The notes beneath the pieces were generated by a model. That model searched no databases. It was not told the origin of the DNA and saw only the letters and a program-made list of their open reading frames with translations. Position numbers and translations under genes: made by a program. Below are positions 17,763-28,792 of a stretch of DNA of 64,000 nt, piece by piece. Origin of the DNA: Candidatus Mailhella excrementigallinarum (GTDB taxonomy: Bacteria; Desulfobacterota; Desulfovibrionia; Desulfovibrionales; Desulfovibrionaceae); assembly GCA_944324075.1 (NCBI GenBank), contig CALUUZ010000003.1:124001-188000 (forward strand). The letters run 5' to 3'. The stretch's first letter is position 1. Each line of letters begins with the position of its first letter.

Positions 17763-18620
17763 AAGGGATACCTTCGCGATGGCGCTGCAGTCCTCACGAT
17801 CAAAGGCCGACGCCTTTTTATACAGCTCATACGCGCACTCGGCCAGGGGCATGGACAGACCTTCCGCTCTGGCGGCGCAGTCCAGGGCGATGCCCATATC
17901 CTTGCGCAGCAGGCTGAGCGCGAAGGTGGAAGCATAGTTGTTCTCCACCATTTTGCCGAAGTTGCGGGTGAACTGGGTGGACCCCCCCGCGCTGGCTTTC
18001 ACCACCTCCGCCAGTTGTTCCATATCCAGCCCCTCCGCCCTGGCAAAACGGTAGAATTCGCCGACAGCGGCAAGGTTGATCGCTCCCAGCAGGTTGGTCA
18101 TGGCCTTGATCAGCTTGCCGTTGCCCACCCTGCCGAGCTGGTAAACCTTTTCCGCAATGGGGGCGAACACGCTTTCCGCCGCTCTGAACGCTTCCGGATC
18201 GCCCGCCCCCATGATGATCAGCGTGCCATCAATGGCTTTGGGCAGGGCTCCCGTCATGGGGGCGTCAATCACCTTCACCCCGCGATCGGCATAACAGTCC
18301 TCCACTTCGCGCACCACTTCCGGCGAGCAGGACGTCATTTCGATGATGATCGCCCCTTCCTTCACCGCCGCGTGCATGGCCTCGTTCATATAGATTTCGC
18401 GCACGGAATCGTCGTTGGGCACGACGCTGATGATGAAATCCGCGTTTCCCACCATGTCTTCCAGCCGTTCATCGATAACCGCGCCGAGCTTCTGAACTTC
18501 CAGCGGCCCCGCCGTAAGCCCCTGATAGACCATCACATGCAGCTTGTGTCCTGCCTTGAGCAGATTTTTCGCAATGGGAGTTCCCATGGTGCCGAGTCCG
18601 AAAAATGCGATTTCCGCCAT
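17760..18620 (-). CDS. NAD(P)-dependent beta-hydroxyacid dehydrogenase (3-hydroxyisobutyrate dehydrogenase family)
   Basis: 286 residues; GGAG lies 6 bases before the ATG at 18620. Begins AEIAFFGLGTMGTPIAKNLLKAGH, a Rossmann GxGxxG dinucleotide site. Substrate and catalytic motifs of the family follow: DAPMTGALPKAIDGTL and the catalytic Lys in GNGKLIKAMTNLL. Family enzymes oxidise 3-hydroxyisobutyrate, tartronate semialdehyde or related beta-hydroxyacids. It is the last gene of a minus-strand operon after an MFS transporter, an alpha/beta hydrolase and an amidohydrolase, suggesting the last step of a small-molecule degradation route. The substrate is not determinable. Confidence 0.85.
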   Translation of the reverse strand: MAEIAFFGLGTMGTPIAKNLLKAGHKLHVMVYQGLTAGPLEVQKLGAVIDERLEDMVGNADFIISVVPNDDSVREIYMNEAMHAAVKEGAIIIEMTSCSPEVVREVEDCYADRGVKVIDAPMTGALPKAIDGTLIIMGAGDPEAFRAAESVFAPIAEKVYQLGRVGNGKLIKAMTNLLGAINLAAVGEFYRFARAEGLDMEQLAEVVKASAGGSTQFTRNFGKMVENNYASTFALSLLRKDMGIALDCAARAEGLSMPLAECAYELYKKASAFDREDCSAIAKVSL

Positions 18621-18718
18621 GTCGTTCTCCTTGAATATGACAGATTCAGAATATCCAGACCGCGTAAGCGCGGCCTGCCCTCCGGGACAGACAGGAGGGC
18701 ATCACTCCGCGCGGGCGC

Positions 18719-19630
18719 TCACAGTTTCAGCAGCCGGGCCGCGTTGCCGTACAGCAGTCTGTCCTTGCGCGGACTTTCCTCCGGAAAGGCCCTGTCCACC
18801 TCGCGCAGCGCATCATGCAGGGAACTGAAAGGATAGTCCGTGCCGAACAGCACCTTGTCCTCACCAAGCCGCTCCACGCTTTCCAGCATGCGCTCGGCCG
18901 AACACAGCGTGGTGTCAGTATAGACGTTGTCCAGCCCCTTCGTGCCCTCCGCCAGTTCGACCGCGTACTTGTTGGCGCAGTGCGCGGCAATGAGCGGATA
19001 GTCGGGGAACGCTCGCGCCAGTTCAAAAAAGTCCTCTATGGCGCCGGCTTCCGGCAGTGAGGGATATGCGGCGTCCTGTTCCGGCAGGTAATAGTAGCTC
19101 ACCCCGATATGGAACATGACCGGCAGTCCCGCCCTGCCGAACACCTCCACGGCGGCGCGCGTGCGCGGATCATTCATTTTCACGTTCTGCAGCACGGAGT
19201 GAATCTTGAGTCCCCTGGCTCCCCTGGCGATATCCCGCTTCAGCTTTTCCACCATCCTGTCTGCCGGCAGGCTGAAATCCGGACTGGAAAAAGGGATCAT
19301 GCGCGTATCCAGTCCGGAGGCGGCAAGATATTCCTCAAAGCCGGTATACGGATACACTGGCATCAGCGCCGAATACGCCACGCCCTCCTCGTCCATGCTT
19401 CTGCCGATATTTTCCAGCGTGGCGCAGGCCAGACGGCGCTGTCCCTGGCGCATGCGATGCTCCAGTTCGGCAGGCGTCTTGCCGACCACGGTGAAGTTGA
19501 AGCCCCTGCGGCCGTTTTCGGCAAAGTGATCATCCAGTTCCTCCGGCCGGGGCTGAAAGGTGCGGAAGCTGACGTTGCGCCCCAGAAAAATATCCCCCAT
19601 GTGCACATGGATATCAATGACGCGTCTCAC
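18719..19630 (-). CDS. Amidohydrolase-2 family TIM-barrel enzyme, paralogue 1
   Basis: 303 residues starting MRRVIDIHVHMGDIF. The HxH metal pair (HVH), the later barrel His (FHIGVSYYY, AAHCANKY) and the catalytic Asp in FGTDYPFSS are all present. PF04909 enzymes include decarboxylases, hydrolases and lactonases acting on small carboxylated or aromatic acids, usually with Zn or Mn. A closely similar paralogue lies at 23471-24382, sharing for example GRNVSFRT, KVLFGTDYPF and the C-terminal YGNAARLLKL. Only 10 bases separate it from the alpha/beta hydrolase upstream, so they are co-transcribed. Confidence 0.85.
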   Translation of the reverse strand: MRRVIDIHVHMGDIFLGRNVSFRTFQPRPEELDDHFAENGRRGFNFTVVGKTPAELEHRMRQGQRRLACATLENIGRSMDEEGVAYSALMPVYPYTGFEEYLAASGLDTRMIPFSSPDFSLPADRMVEKLKRDIARGARGLKIHSVLQNVKMNDPRTRAAVEVFGRAGLPVMFHIGVSYYYLPEQDAAYPSLPEAGAIEDFFELARAFPDYPLIAAHCANKYAVELAEGTKGLDNVYTDTTLCSAERMLESVERLGEDKVLFGTDYPFSSLHDALREVDRAFPEESPRKDRLLYGNAARLLKL

Positions 19631-19640
19631 GGCTCCGCTC

Positions 19641-20528
19641 CTATCTCAGATGCCTGCGCAGGAAGTCGCGCGCAGTGCGGTAGATGGAGCGGGTATCCGG
19701 CACGGTGGGCTGCTCCGCCGTACCCGGGGCGAAATTGTGTTCGCCGTTGATCACGGCCAGCTCCTCCCAGTCAAGCCCCATCTCCTTTGCCTGCCGGTAC
19801 ATGTCCGCCGCATGATCAGGCGTCACCAGGGAATCCGCCGTACCGTAGACAAGCAGGCAGGGGCGGGACTGCGGCCCCATGTAGGAACGCGGGCTGCTTT
19901 CCTTCCACAGTTTCTCGTCATGCAGACGACCGCGGGAAAGCAGACACTGCATGCAGTAGCGGATGCGTCCGTCGCCCGTTTCATCCACCTTGCGGTCGCC
20001 GGACTTCACAATCCACTCCACATCCAGGACGCCGGAAAAGGAAACCGCCGCCGCGATATCGAAATCAATATCCGCAAGTTCCGGATCTTCCTTCCACTTC
20101 TTCGTTTCGCTGGCCATCATGACGGCCGCGTACCCCCCGGCCGACGATCCGCCCACCAGAATATTCCTCGGATCAACGCCGTATTTCTCGGCATGTCTGA
20201 TCATGTAGCGCACGGCGTCGCAGCAGTCATACAGTTGATCGGGAAACTCGGCATGATCCTTCAGCATCCGGTATTCCACCGCCGCGATCTGCCAGCCATC
20301 CTTCAAAATGACCTCTTCTCCCATCCAGTTGAGGAAACGCTCCACGACCTCGTGCTTCTTGTCCTGGCGGAACCAGCCGCCGCCATGCAGCAGAATGAGC
20401 AGCGGCGTCCTCTCCCTGGGGCCGCCCTTGGGCCGGTACAGATCCAGCTTCATCTCATGCCCCTTGACGGTCTTGTATACGACATCCTCCAGACATTCCA
20501 CACTGTCAAGAAAATCCTGTCTGATCAT
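19641..20528 (-). CDS. Alpha/beta hydrolase (carboxylesterase, acetylesterase type)
   Basis: 295 residues from the ATG at 20528 (AAGGAT upstream); the open frame continues back into the MFS gene but that part is its shadow. LLILLHGGGWFRQ is the oxyanion-hole HGGGW motif, GGSSAGGYAAVMMAS the nucleophile elbow, YGTADSLVTPDHAADM supplies the catalytic Asp and GEHNF the His. This is the hormone-sensitive-lipase/BD-FAE group that cleaves short esters. No signal peptide, so it acts on an imported substrate, in keeping with the MFS transporter encoded upstream. Confidence 0.85.
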   Translation of the reverse strand: MIRQDFLDSVECLEDVVYKTVKGHEMKLDLYRPKGGPRERTPLLILLHGGGWFRQDKKHEVVERFLNWMGEEVILKDGWQIAAVEYRMLKDHAEFPDQLYDCCDAVRYMIRHAEKYGVDPRNILVGGSSAGGYAAVMMASETKKWKEDPELADIDFDIAAAVSFSGVLDVEWIVKSGDRKVDETGDGRIRYCMQCLLSRGRLHDEKLWKESSPRSYMGPQSRPCLLVYGTADSLVTPDHAADMYRQAKEMGLDWEELAVINGEHNFAPGTAEQPTVPDTRSIYRTARDFLRRHLR

Positions 20529-20599
20529 GGCTGAATCCTTTTTGTTTAGAGGTGCAACAACGTTTAAATATATGGTTTGTTTTCCATGGCAAGCGCGGC

Positions 20600-21937
20600 T
20601 CAGCACACGTCCTCGAGCGACTGCCTGCCCGTGGGCCATCCCAGCCACAGAGCGGTCAGCCCGCCCACCGCGCAGAAGGCGACGATGAACGCGCCGATGC
20701 CGAAAAAGCCGCCTGCCGCGAAAATCAGCGGCGCGATCTGCTGAGAGGCGGAAACGGAAAGCCTGCCGCCCGCGAGAACCACGCCGGCCCCCGTGGTGCG
20801 GAAGGCGGTGGGGTAGGATTCGGAAAGGTAGGGCATGAGTATCATGCAGCAGCACATGGACACGAACTGGAAGGCGAAATAAAGCGCGGTCAGGGTATAG
20901 AAGTCGCTCCCGGCATTGATGTAGAAAACGGCAATCGCGCCGGAAAGCAGCATGGTGGCTGCCAGCGGAATCCTGCGTCCCCCCAGCGGGCCGATGAATC
21001 CCGAAAAGATGACGCCGAGCGGAATGGCAATGGACCCGATGGAGCAGATCAGCAGGGCGTCGGCCTGCGGCACGCCGCTGGCCTGGAGAAAGGCGTTGTT
21101 CCAGCCCAGAAAGATAAAGGAAGGAATATTCTGCCCGGCGGTGATGACAAACAGGATGAGGGTACGGCACAGGTATTTCCTGTCGCGGAGCAGTCCGGCA
21201 AAGCTCTGCCGCACCGTCTCCCGCGTGCGCCCGCTTTCCGCCGCCATTGCCGCCGAAAGATCGACGTCCACCCCGCACAGGGCCTTGACGGCGGCTTCCG
21301 CCTCGGTCTGGCGGCCCCGGCTGATGAGCCAGCGGGGGGATTCCTTCATGAAGAAAAAGGCCATGATCAGAGGAATGAACCCGAGCAGCCCCTGATAGAA
21401 CAGCCAGCGCCATGCTTCCGGCGAAAGGGGAATAACCTTCACCGCCACGAAACCGATGATCGGCACGCAGAAGTTGCCCACGCCGGAGCAGATGCCCGGC
21501 CATTTGCCGCGTTCCTCACATGAGGTGATCTCAATCATGTACGTCACGCAGCATACTACGGTTCCCATGATGCACACGCCCGTCAGAACGCGAAAAATGA
21601 CGAACGGCACAAGACTGTGCGTATGGCCGCCCAGAAAGGTGAATACGGAAAAGCAGAAGCAGCCTGCCATGAAGGTTTTTCTGCGGCCGATGCGGTCCGC
21701 GACAAGGCCGCCCAGAATGCCGCCCGCCATCATCCCGATGAAATAGATGGACTGCGCGGGCGCGAATGTGGCCATATCTATGCCGAAACTCCGCATGATC
21801 GAGGGTGCGGCAAAGCCCAGCACATTGTTGTCGAGCTGATCGAAAAAATACGCGAACACCACGCACATCAGGGCAAGCAACTGATTGCGGTGCGTCGGGA
21901 TGCCATCGAAATAATTGTTGGAAATCTTTTCCGCCAC
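20600..21937 (-). CDS. MFS transporter (metabolite:H+ symporter type), paralogue 1
   Basis: 445 residues from a GTG at 21937 preceded by GGGAGGCG. Twelve hydrophobic segments are apparent. Motifs typical of the sugar/aromatic-acid:H+ symporter groups: GGLVADRIGRRKTFM after TM2, and KESPRWLISRGR in the central loop. It heads the minus-strand operon with the esterase, amidohydrolase and dehydrogenase, so it probably imports their substrate, perhaps an ester or aromatic acid. A paralogue with near-identical motif order is at 24435-25775. A dyad at 22076-22091 in the divergent region with the LysR gene is a likely operator. Confidence 0.85.
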   Translation of the reverse strand: MAEKISNNYFDGIPTHRNQLLALMCVVFAYFFDQLDNNVLGFAAPSIMRSFGIDMATFAPAQSIYFIGMMAGGILGGLVADRIGRRKTFMAGCFCFSVFTFLGGHTHSLVPFVIFRVLTGVCIMGTVVCCVTYMIEITSCEERGKWPGICSGVGNFCVPIIGFVAVKVIPLSPEAWRWLFYQGLLGFIPLIMAFFFMKESPRWLISRGRQTEAEAAVKALCGVDVDLSAAMAAESGRTRETVRQSFAGLLRDRKYLCRTLILFVITAGQNIPSFIFLGWNNAFLQASGVPQADALLICSIGSIAIPLGVIFSGFIGPLGGRRIPLAATMLLSGAIAVFYINAGSDFYTLTALYFAFQFVSMCCCMILMPYLSESYPTAFRTTGAGVVLAGGRLSVSASQQIAPLIFAAGGFFGIGAFIVAFCAVGGLTALWLGWPTGRQSLEDVC

Positions 21938-22051
21938 AAGACGCCTCCCGTGTGAAGAATGATTCCGCCCGTTCCGGCCGCGGGCCGCCGGACAGCAGGG
22001 GATGCCGGCGATCCGCTGTCCGTTCCTGTTATGCAGTTGTACGCGGGACCA

Positions 22052-22103
22052 TTGTGAAAAAATAATCCTATTCTGCTATACCCTGTTATAGATTTTCCCG
22101 ATA
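22052..22103. promoter_or_regulatory. Candidate LysR operator/promoter upstream of MFS 1
   Basis: TTGTGAAAAAATAATCC followed by the dyad CTATA-N6-TATAG (22076-22091, centre CCCTG) in the divergent LysR/MFS intergenic region. The same arrangement recurs upstream of MFS 2 at 25983-26037. On the minus strand the dyad lies just upstream of a conserved AATAGGATTATTTTTTCACA stretch that may contain the -10. Confidence 0.6.
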
Positions 22104-22273
22104 TATGCCTTACTCCGGATACATTCATGCCCCGGTGCGCCGGAATGCCTGAGAAGTACACGGTCAGCAGCGCCGGACACATTCTCTTTCCACGCAGGAT
22201 TGACCGCGCTCATGCGCCTTAGTATAAACGGAACAAAAAAGCAGTCTCTCTTTCGTTCAGGACAGGGAAAACC

Positions 22274-23416
<1,143 letters not shown>

Positions 23417-23470
23417 AAATGTTTCTCCCGCGCCGTGCTCCGACATGTCGCAGTACGGCGCAGCGTCCGG

Positions 23471-24382
23471 CTACAGTTTCAGCAGCCTGGCCGCATTGCC
23501 GTACAGCACCTTTTCCGCGGCTTCGCTGCCGGCTCCCAGGGCAAGTTCAACCTGATGGACGGCGTAATGCATGTCGGTAAAAGGATAATCCGTGCCGAAC
23601 AGAACCTTGTCCACGCCGAGTTTTTCCGTCACTTCCCTGATCTGGGGCGCGCCGGCGAAGGTGGTGTCGGTGTAGACATGCTCCAGTCCCTCGGTCATTT
23701 CCGCGAGCCTTGAGGGGAAGTTGCGGCCGCAGTGCGCGGCGACCATGTCATAGTCCGGATACTTGTGCGCAAGTTCCACAAAATAGTCGATCGTGCCGAA
23801 TTCAATGGTGATGGGATACTCGGCTTCCTGTTCACGCACGTAGTAGTTGCTCTGCCCCACATGCGAAAGGATGGGCAGCCCCGCTTCGCCGAACAGTTCC
23901 ACGGCTTCCAGCGTGCGCGGATCAAGCAGGCTCACGTTCTGGATGACGGGGTGGAGTTTCAGCCCCTTTGCGCCGTTCCTGATATCCGCGCGCAGCTTGT
24001 CCATCATGTCCTTCTGCGGGCGGGAGAAATCGGGATTGGTGAACGGAATGAGGCGGGAATCCAGCCGGGAGGCAGCCAGATACTCGTCAAAGGTCGTATG
24101 GGGATTGATGGGCAGCAGCACGGAACAGACGCCGCCCTCCCTGTCCAGCGTTTTGCCGATATTCTCGTAACTGGCATATTTCAGACGGTTCTGGCCGGCG
24201 GCCATGCGTCCCTGCAGCTCCTCGGCCGGCTTGCCCTGTGCCGTATAGGTGAAGCCGCCGCGGTCATTTTCCGCAAAGCAGTCCTCCAGATCTTCGGGGC
24301 GGGGCAGCCCGGTGCGGAAGGAAACGTTTCTGCCGGTGAAAATATCCCCCATATGGGCATGAAAATCGATAACTCTGCGCAT
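23471..24382 (-). CDS. Amidohydrolase-2 family TIM-barrel enzyme, paralogue 2
   Basis: 303 residues, the same length as its paralogue at 18719-19630 and collinear with it. MRRVIDFHAHMGDIFTGRNVSF gives the HxH metal pair; SHVGQSNYY and AAHCGRNF supply the other histidines and FGTDYPFTD the Asp. All metal ligands are intact, so it should be catalytic. It is the second gene of a two-gene operon behind MFS 2, with no esterase or dehydrogenase, so it may be a variant pathway for a close analogue of the first substrate. Confidence 0.85.
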   Translation of the reverse strand: MRRVIDFHAHMGDIFTGRNVSFRTGLPRPEDLEDCFAENDRGGFTYTAQGKPAEELQGRMAAGQNRLKYASYENIGKTLDREGGVCSVLLPINPHTTFDEYLAASRLDSRLIPFTNPDFSRPQKDMMDKLRADIRNGAKGLKLHPVIQNVSLLDPRTLEAVELFGEAGLPILSHVGQSNYYVREQEAEYPITIEFGTIDYFVELAHKYPDYDMVAAHCGRNFPSRLAEMTEGLEHVYTDTTFAGAPQIREVTEKLGVDKVLFGTDYPFTDMHYAVHQVELALGAGSEAAEKVLYGNAARLLKL

Positions 24383-24434
24383 GACATCATCTCCTTGGAT
24401 AAGGTGTTGTTCAAGCGGGGCAGCCGCGTCCGGA

Positions 24435-25775
24435 TCAGCAGCATTCCTCCAGAGAGGCCGTTCCGGTGCGCCAGCCGAAAATCAGGGTCACCAGGCCGCC
24501 CACAAGGCAGACGCCGGAGATGAACAGGCCAACTCCCGACGAGCCGGACGCGGCATAGAGATAGGGCACCAGCCACTGGGCGGCAGCCACGGCGCAGCGG
24601 CCGGAGGCGTTGATGACGCCGAACCCGGTGTTGCGGATCAGCGTGGGGAAGGATTCGGCCATATAAAGATTCAGGCACATCGCGCAGCACATGGAAATGA
24701 ACTGGAAGGCAAAGTAAAGGGTGGCCATCAGGTAGAAGTTGTAGGGCAGGGTCATATAGGAAATGATCAGAGCGCCCACCAGCAGAATCTGAACGCCGAT
24801 GGAAATCTTGCGCCCGCCGAGCGCGCCCACATAGCCGGAGGCGATGATGCCGAGCGGGATGCCCACCGCGCCGATGGTGGAAATGGTCAGGGAGGCAGCC
24901 TGATCAACGCCGTTGGCCTGCAGCAGGGTGGTGTTCCAGCCCAGGAACACGAAGGAAGGGATGTTCTGCCCGGCGGCGATGAGGAAAAGGATGAGCGAAC
25001 GCCAGCGGTACTTGGGATCACCGAACATCATGCTGAACTTCTGGGTCACGGACGTCTTGCTGGATTGTTCGGCACGTGCCTTTTCCGCCACTTCGGTGAG
25101 GTCGATCTTCTCGCCGCAGTAGGCTTCCACCACTGCCTCGGCTTCTGCCTGACGGCCCTGCGCGATGAGCCAGCGCGGCGATTCCTTCATGAACAGAAAT
25201 CCGAGCGTCAGCGGCAGGAAGCCGAGCACTCCCTGGTAAAACATGAAGCGCCAGGCTTCGGGCGACATGGGGATGACCCATGTGGCGACAAAACCGATGA
25301 CAGGTACGGCAATGTGTCCAAGTCCGACGCAGATGCCGGACCACTTGGAGCGATCGCAGGCGGAAAGCACTTCGGACAGATAAGTGATGCAGATGGATCC
25401 CGTGCCCAGAACGCCGAAGCCGGTCAGGACGCGGAACAGCGTGAATGTCTTGATATCATTGGTGAAGCCGGTCAGGATGGTGGCGATGGTGAACAGCGAA
25501 CAGCCGCACATGAAGGCCTTGCGGCGGCCTATCTTGTCGGAAACAAGCCCCGCCACGATGCCGCCGAACATCATGCCGATAAAGTACAGCGACTGCGCGG
25601 GAGCAAATTCCTGCATGGTGATGCCGAATGTCTTCATGACGGACGGAGCCACATAGCCAAGCACCATATTGTCCATCTGGTCAAAAAAATAGGCCAGCAC
25701 CACAATAAACAGAATGACAATCTGACTGCGGTGAATCGGAATGCCGTCAAAATAGTTGTTGGGACGTTTTTCCAT
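24435..25775 (-). CDS. MFS transporter (metabolite:H+ symporter type), paralogue 2
   Basis: 446 residues from the ATG at 25775 with AGGAG 9 bases upstream; the longer frame upstream is not conserved. Near-parallel to MFS 1: NNYFDGIPIHRSQ versus NNYFDGIPTHRNQ at the N-terminus, GLVSDKIGRRKAFM, KESPRWLIAQGRQAEAEA, AGQNIPSFVFLGWN and the same GW.TG...LE..C ending. Clearly a duplication with divergence. It is paired with amidohydrolase 2, and a strong dyad 232 bases upstream matches that of MFS 1. Confidence 0.85.
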   Translation of the reverse strand: MEKRPNNYFDGIPIHRSQIVILFIVVLAYFFDQMDNMVLGYVAPSVMKTFGITMQEFAPAQSLYFIGMMFGGIVAGLVSDKIGRRKAFMCGCSLFTIATILTGFTNDIKTFTLFRVLTGFGVLGTGSICITYLSEVLSACDRSKWSGICVGLGHIAVPVIGFVATWVIPMSPEAWRFMFYQGVLGFLPLTLGFLFMKESPRWLIAQGRQAEAEAVVEAYCGEKIDLTEVAEKARAEQSSKTSVTQKFSMMFGDPKYRWRSLILFLIAAGQNIPSFVFLGWNTTLLQANGVDQAASLTISTIGAVGIPLGIIASGYVGALGGRKISIGVQILLVGALIISYMTLPYNFYLMATLYFAFQFISMCCAMCLNLYMAESFPTLIRNTGFGVINASGRCAVAAAQWLVPYLYAASGSSGVGLFISGVCLVGGLVTLIFGWRTGTASLEECC

Positions 25776-25982
25776 CGCGTGTGCTCCTGTACAGAGTCTC
25801 CGGAAAGCGCGCCCGTGCGGCACAGGCTGCCGCGCCCTCCGATGGTTGCAGGAAGGTTCTGCTCTGCGAAAACGCTCACAAACCATTCCGTCCGGCTCGC
25901 GCGAATATTTCGCGCGACAGAAAAGCGTGAGAGTTCACCGTAAGGCAGAACCTTTTCCGATGTTCACCTTTTACAGAGGCAC

Positions 25983-26037
25983 TTGTGAAAAAAATAATCC
26001 TATTATCCGATACCCTGATATCGGTTTTTCCGATATC
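25983..26037. promoter_or_regulatory. Candidate LysR operator upstream of MFS 2
   Basis: TTGTGAAAAAAATAATCC precedes the perfect dyad CCGATA-N6-TATCGG (26007-26024, centre CCCTG). A third half site gives a second perfect dyad GATATCGG-N5-CCGATATC (26017-26037). The order matches 22052-22103. Confidence 0.65.
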
Positions 26038-26162
26038 TTGAACACTTCTTTTCAGACATTTCAGCACTGCAATTGCACATGTCGGGGTATGATGCCTCAT
26101 CCATCAAGCGTCAGTCTCGTTCTGATCCTGGCAATGCAGGCAGGTTACAGCTTTCCGGCGCC

Positions 26163-26388
26163 AGAGCATTTCATGAGCGGAATGTTCTGCGGAGCCGGGC
26201 AGGGCAAGACTCATCTCTGCTCTCCTTGTCCGCAAGGCGCTCTGCGCTGACGGCCAGGGACGCCGCGACGCCCCCTTCTCCGGTGTCGCCGCAAGTGAAT
26301 TGCGGCGTTAAGTTCCGGTGAAGGCGTGAAACCTGTGAGCCGGAACACAGGCTCAGGCCGGCGGATATTTTCAAACGCAAAATGCTCT
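26163..26388 (-). repeat. Dispersed intergenic palindromic repeat, copy 6 (reverse)
   Basis: AGAGCATTTCATGAGCGGAA at the left and CAAACGCAAAATGCTCT at the right, with CGCAAGGCGCTCTGCGCTGA, GCCAGGGACGCCGCGACG, GCCGCAAGTGAATTGCGGCG, GAAACCTGTGAGCCGGAACA and GCCGGCGGATATTTTCAAA between. One of the fullest copies, lying in the 843-base gap between MFS 2 and the sigma-54 activator. Confidence 0.9.
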
Positions 26389-26416
26389 GAAGAAGGATTT
26401 TTCCGTTCGGTTTAAG

Positions 26417-26451
26417 GCATTATTTCACAATACTTCAGCTCTCAATAATGC
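26417..26451. promoter_or_regulatory. Inverted repeat upstream of sigma-54 activator 1
   Basis: GCATTATT and AATAATGC arms (8 bp, 19-base spacer) 168 bases before the activator start. It may be a regulator site or part of its promoter. The remaining sequence to 26618 is AT-rich with no gene visible. Confidence 0.3.
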
Positions 26452-26618
26452 AATTTAACTGTATGAGACTCTTTCTTTTTCAAAAAGTACAAACAAAACT
26501 GATTGCCGGGCACATGCGGCACATTCCGATTATGTTGTCTTCTCCCTGAAGCAGCGGGCACGGCACGGTCCTTGTCTGGCCCGCTTCACCAATTCTGCCT
26601 GACGGGAGGTGACGCATC

Positions 26619-28586
26619 ATGTCCCTGGAAATTCCTCAGCTCATAGCGCGCAATCAGGCCATAAGACGGCAGAAAGAGCTGTTTGCGTCGGGGGGCGTGC
26701 CGGATGCCGCGGTCGTCAGCGACATGATCGCCGCATCGTGGTTTCGCAGCCGCGCCTGCGGCCTGCCTCCCGGGCATATCTTCCCATCCCCCCTGCCGGA
26801 ACAGGAGTTCCGGCAGGCTCTGGAACACGGCCGGGAACTGCTCGAAAGTGCCGCCCCGCTGATGCAAAAGCTGTTCGACGCCATTTCCGGTTCGCGCAGC
26901 GTCATCGGCCTGGCGGACACCTCGGGCCTGATCCTCCATACCGTAGGACCTGAAGAGAGCCTGAAGCGTCTCGCGGCGTTTACCGAAGGGTATCGCGCCA
27001 CAGAGAAGAGCAGCGGCACCAACGGCATCGGAACCTGCCTTGTGGAATGCAGGCCGCTGGAAATCATCGGCTGCGAGCATTACGCGGAACAGGCTTCCGG
27101 GTGGTGCTGCTCCGCTGCTCCCATCATGAGAGGAAAGGAACTGTTCGGCATCCTTAACGTGTCGATCGAGCTGGAACATTACCATCGCCATACGCTGGGC
27201 ATGGTCGCCGCCGCGGCCTACGCCATAGGCGAACAGCTGCATCTGCGCCGTCTGCTGGGGCAGCAGCGCGCCATGCTCGAACTTATTGACGAAGGCGTCA
27301 TCTTTCTGGACGGCAGGGGCTTCATCAGCGCATGGAACGACAAGGCCCGCGCCATGCTTCAGGCGCAGGATCTGCGCGGTCGGGAAGATCTGCCCAGCAT
27401 CCGCGAGCTGATCCGTGAAAGCCCCCTTCTGGACGAGGTTCTGACGGCCCGCAAGGCATTGCATGATCAGGAAACGACGCTCCATCTGCGGCAGGCCGCG
27501 CTCAACTGCGTACTTTCCGCCTCTCCCCTCGGGAACTGCTCCGGCCTGCTGCTTACCCTGCGGGAAACCAGACGCCTGCGGGACTATGCCGCCCGGATCA
27601 TGGGCGCGAAGGCCATATACACCTTTGACGACATGCTCGGCGATTCCCCGGCCATGCGTGAAGCGCTGAGGCTGGGACACATCGCCGCGCAAAGCGACAT
27701 CACCACGCTTATCCTGGGAGAAAGCGGCGCAGGCAAGGAACTGCTGGCTCAGGCCGTGCACAATGCCTCAGCCCGGCGCGGAGGCCCCTTCGTCGCCGTG
27801 AATTGCGGAGCCCTGCCGCCCGGCCTCGTGGAAAGCGAACTGTTCGGTTATGAGGAAGGCGCGTTCACCGGAGCCGTCAGAAGGGGACGGGCCGGCAGGT
27901 TTGAGCTGGCCGACGGGGGAACCGTCTTTCTCGACGAAATCGGTGAAATGCCGCTGGATGCCCAGGTCAGCCTGCTGCGCCTGCTTCAGGAAAAGGAACT
28001 CACCCGGGTGGGAGGCGGCCGCCCGCGCCGCGTGGATATCCGCGTCATTGCCGCCACCAACAGGGATCTTCAGGAAGAGGTCAGGGCGCGCCGCTTCCGC
28101 GAGGATCTGTATTACCGGCTCAATGTGCTCACTATCCGCCTGCCCTCCCTGCGTGAACGCCCCGGAGATCTGCCTGTGCTTGCGCTGCACTTTCTGCGGC
28201 GCCTCGGCGCGGCTTCGGGCCGGAAACATCTTGTCTTTTCACCGGAATGCCTTGAGTCGCTCACCCGCTATCACTGGCCCGGAAACGTGCGGGAACTGGC
28301 CAACGCCGTCGAGCGCGCCATCGCCCTGACGGAAGGCTCCGTCATTTCCCGCCTGGATCTCCCCGCCGCATACGTTCCTTCCCCTGCTCCCCGGGGAATC
28401 GCGCCGCACGGCTGCGCGACCCTGCGCGTGCAGGAAAGGGAAGCCATTTCGGAAGTTCTGAGGGCGAACGGCGGAAACGTGAGAGCCGCGGCACAAAGCC
28501 TGGGCATCGCCCGCAGCGTTCTGTACCGCAGACTGCGCCGTTACGGCCTCACGCCGGATATCTGGAGGAAAAGGACGGGAGAATAG
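26619..28586 (+). CDS. Sigma-54-dependent activator (GAF, PAS-like, AAA+, Fis HTH), module 1
   Basis: 655 residues; GGGAGGTGA precedes the ATG at 26619. Architecture as in AcoR: an N-terminal GAF-like sensory domain ([19 protein letters not shown], about residues 130-200), a PAS-like segment (about 225-330), then the AAA+ domain with Walker A GESGAGKE near residue 367, the sigma-54 contact loop GAFTGA near 414, Walker [13 protein letters not shown], and a C-terminal Fis-type HTH ([22 protein letters not shown]). It is encoded just upstream of the TRAP/glycyl-radical operon, whose promoter at 28919 is a perfect sigma-54 site, so it almost certainly controls that operon in response to a small molecule. 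Confidence 0.92.
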   Translation: MSLEIPQLIARNQAIRRQKELFASGGVPDAAVVSDMIAASWFRSRACGLPPGHIFPSPLPEQEFRQALEHGRELLESAAPLMQKLFDAISGSRSVIGLADTSGLILHTVGPEESLKRLAAFTEGYRATEKSSGTNGIGTCLVECRPLEIIGCEHYAEQASGWCCSAAPIMRGKELFGILNVSIELEHYHRHTLGMVAAAAYAIGEQLHLRRLLGQQRAMLELIDEGVIFLDGRGFISAWNDKARAMLQAQDLRGREDLPSIRELIRESPLLDEVLTARKALHDQETTLHLRQAALNCVLSASPLGNCSGLLLTLRETRRLRDYAARIMGAKAIYTFDDMLGDSPAMREALRLGHIAAQSDITTLILGESGAGKELLAQAVHNASARRGGPFVAVNCGALPPGLVESELFGYEEGAFTGAVRRGRAGRFELADGGTVFLDEIGEMPLDAQVSLLRLLQEKELTRVGGGRPRRVDIRVIAATNRDLQEEVRARRFREDLYYRLNVLTIRLPSLRERPGDLPVLALHFLRRLGAASGRKHLVFSPECLESLTRYHWPGNVRELANAVERAIALTEGSVISRLDLPAAYVPSPAPRGIAPHGCATLRVQEREAISEVLRANGGNVRAAAQSLGIARSVLYRRLRRYGLTPDIWRKRTGE

Positions 28587-28604
28587 CCTCCCCGAACGGC
28601 AAAC

Positions 28605-28773
28605 AGAGCATTTTCAAATCGAAAGTGCTCCCGGAGTTGAGCGGAGCGAGACTTCGTCGCGACATCGGAGCAGCCGCAAGTGAATTGCGGCGTTAATCTC
28701 CGGTGAGGGCGTGAAACCTGCGAGCCGGAACACTTGATCTGGCCGGCAGATATTTTCAGTAACAAAACGCTCT
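28605..28773 (-). repeat. Dispersed intergenic palindromic repeat, copy 7 (reverse)
   Basis: AGAGCATTTTCAAATCGAAA at the left, CAAAACGCTCT at the right, with GCCGCAAGTGAATTGCGGCG, GAAACCTGCGAGCCGGAACA and GCCGGCAGATATTTTCAGT. Shorter in the middle than copy 6. It lies directly downstream of activator 1. Confidence 0.88.
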
Positions 28774-28792
28774 GCTGTTCCCGGGCGCCATC

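Noticed and set aside
20529..21503. An N-terminal extension of the alpha/beta hydrolase frame into the MFS gene
   Set aside because: The extra ~325 residues overlap the MFS coding sequence in another frame; the conserved hydrolase starts at 20528 with its own ribosome site.
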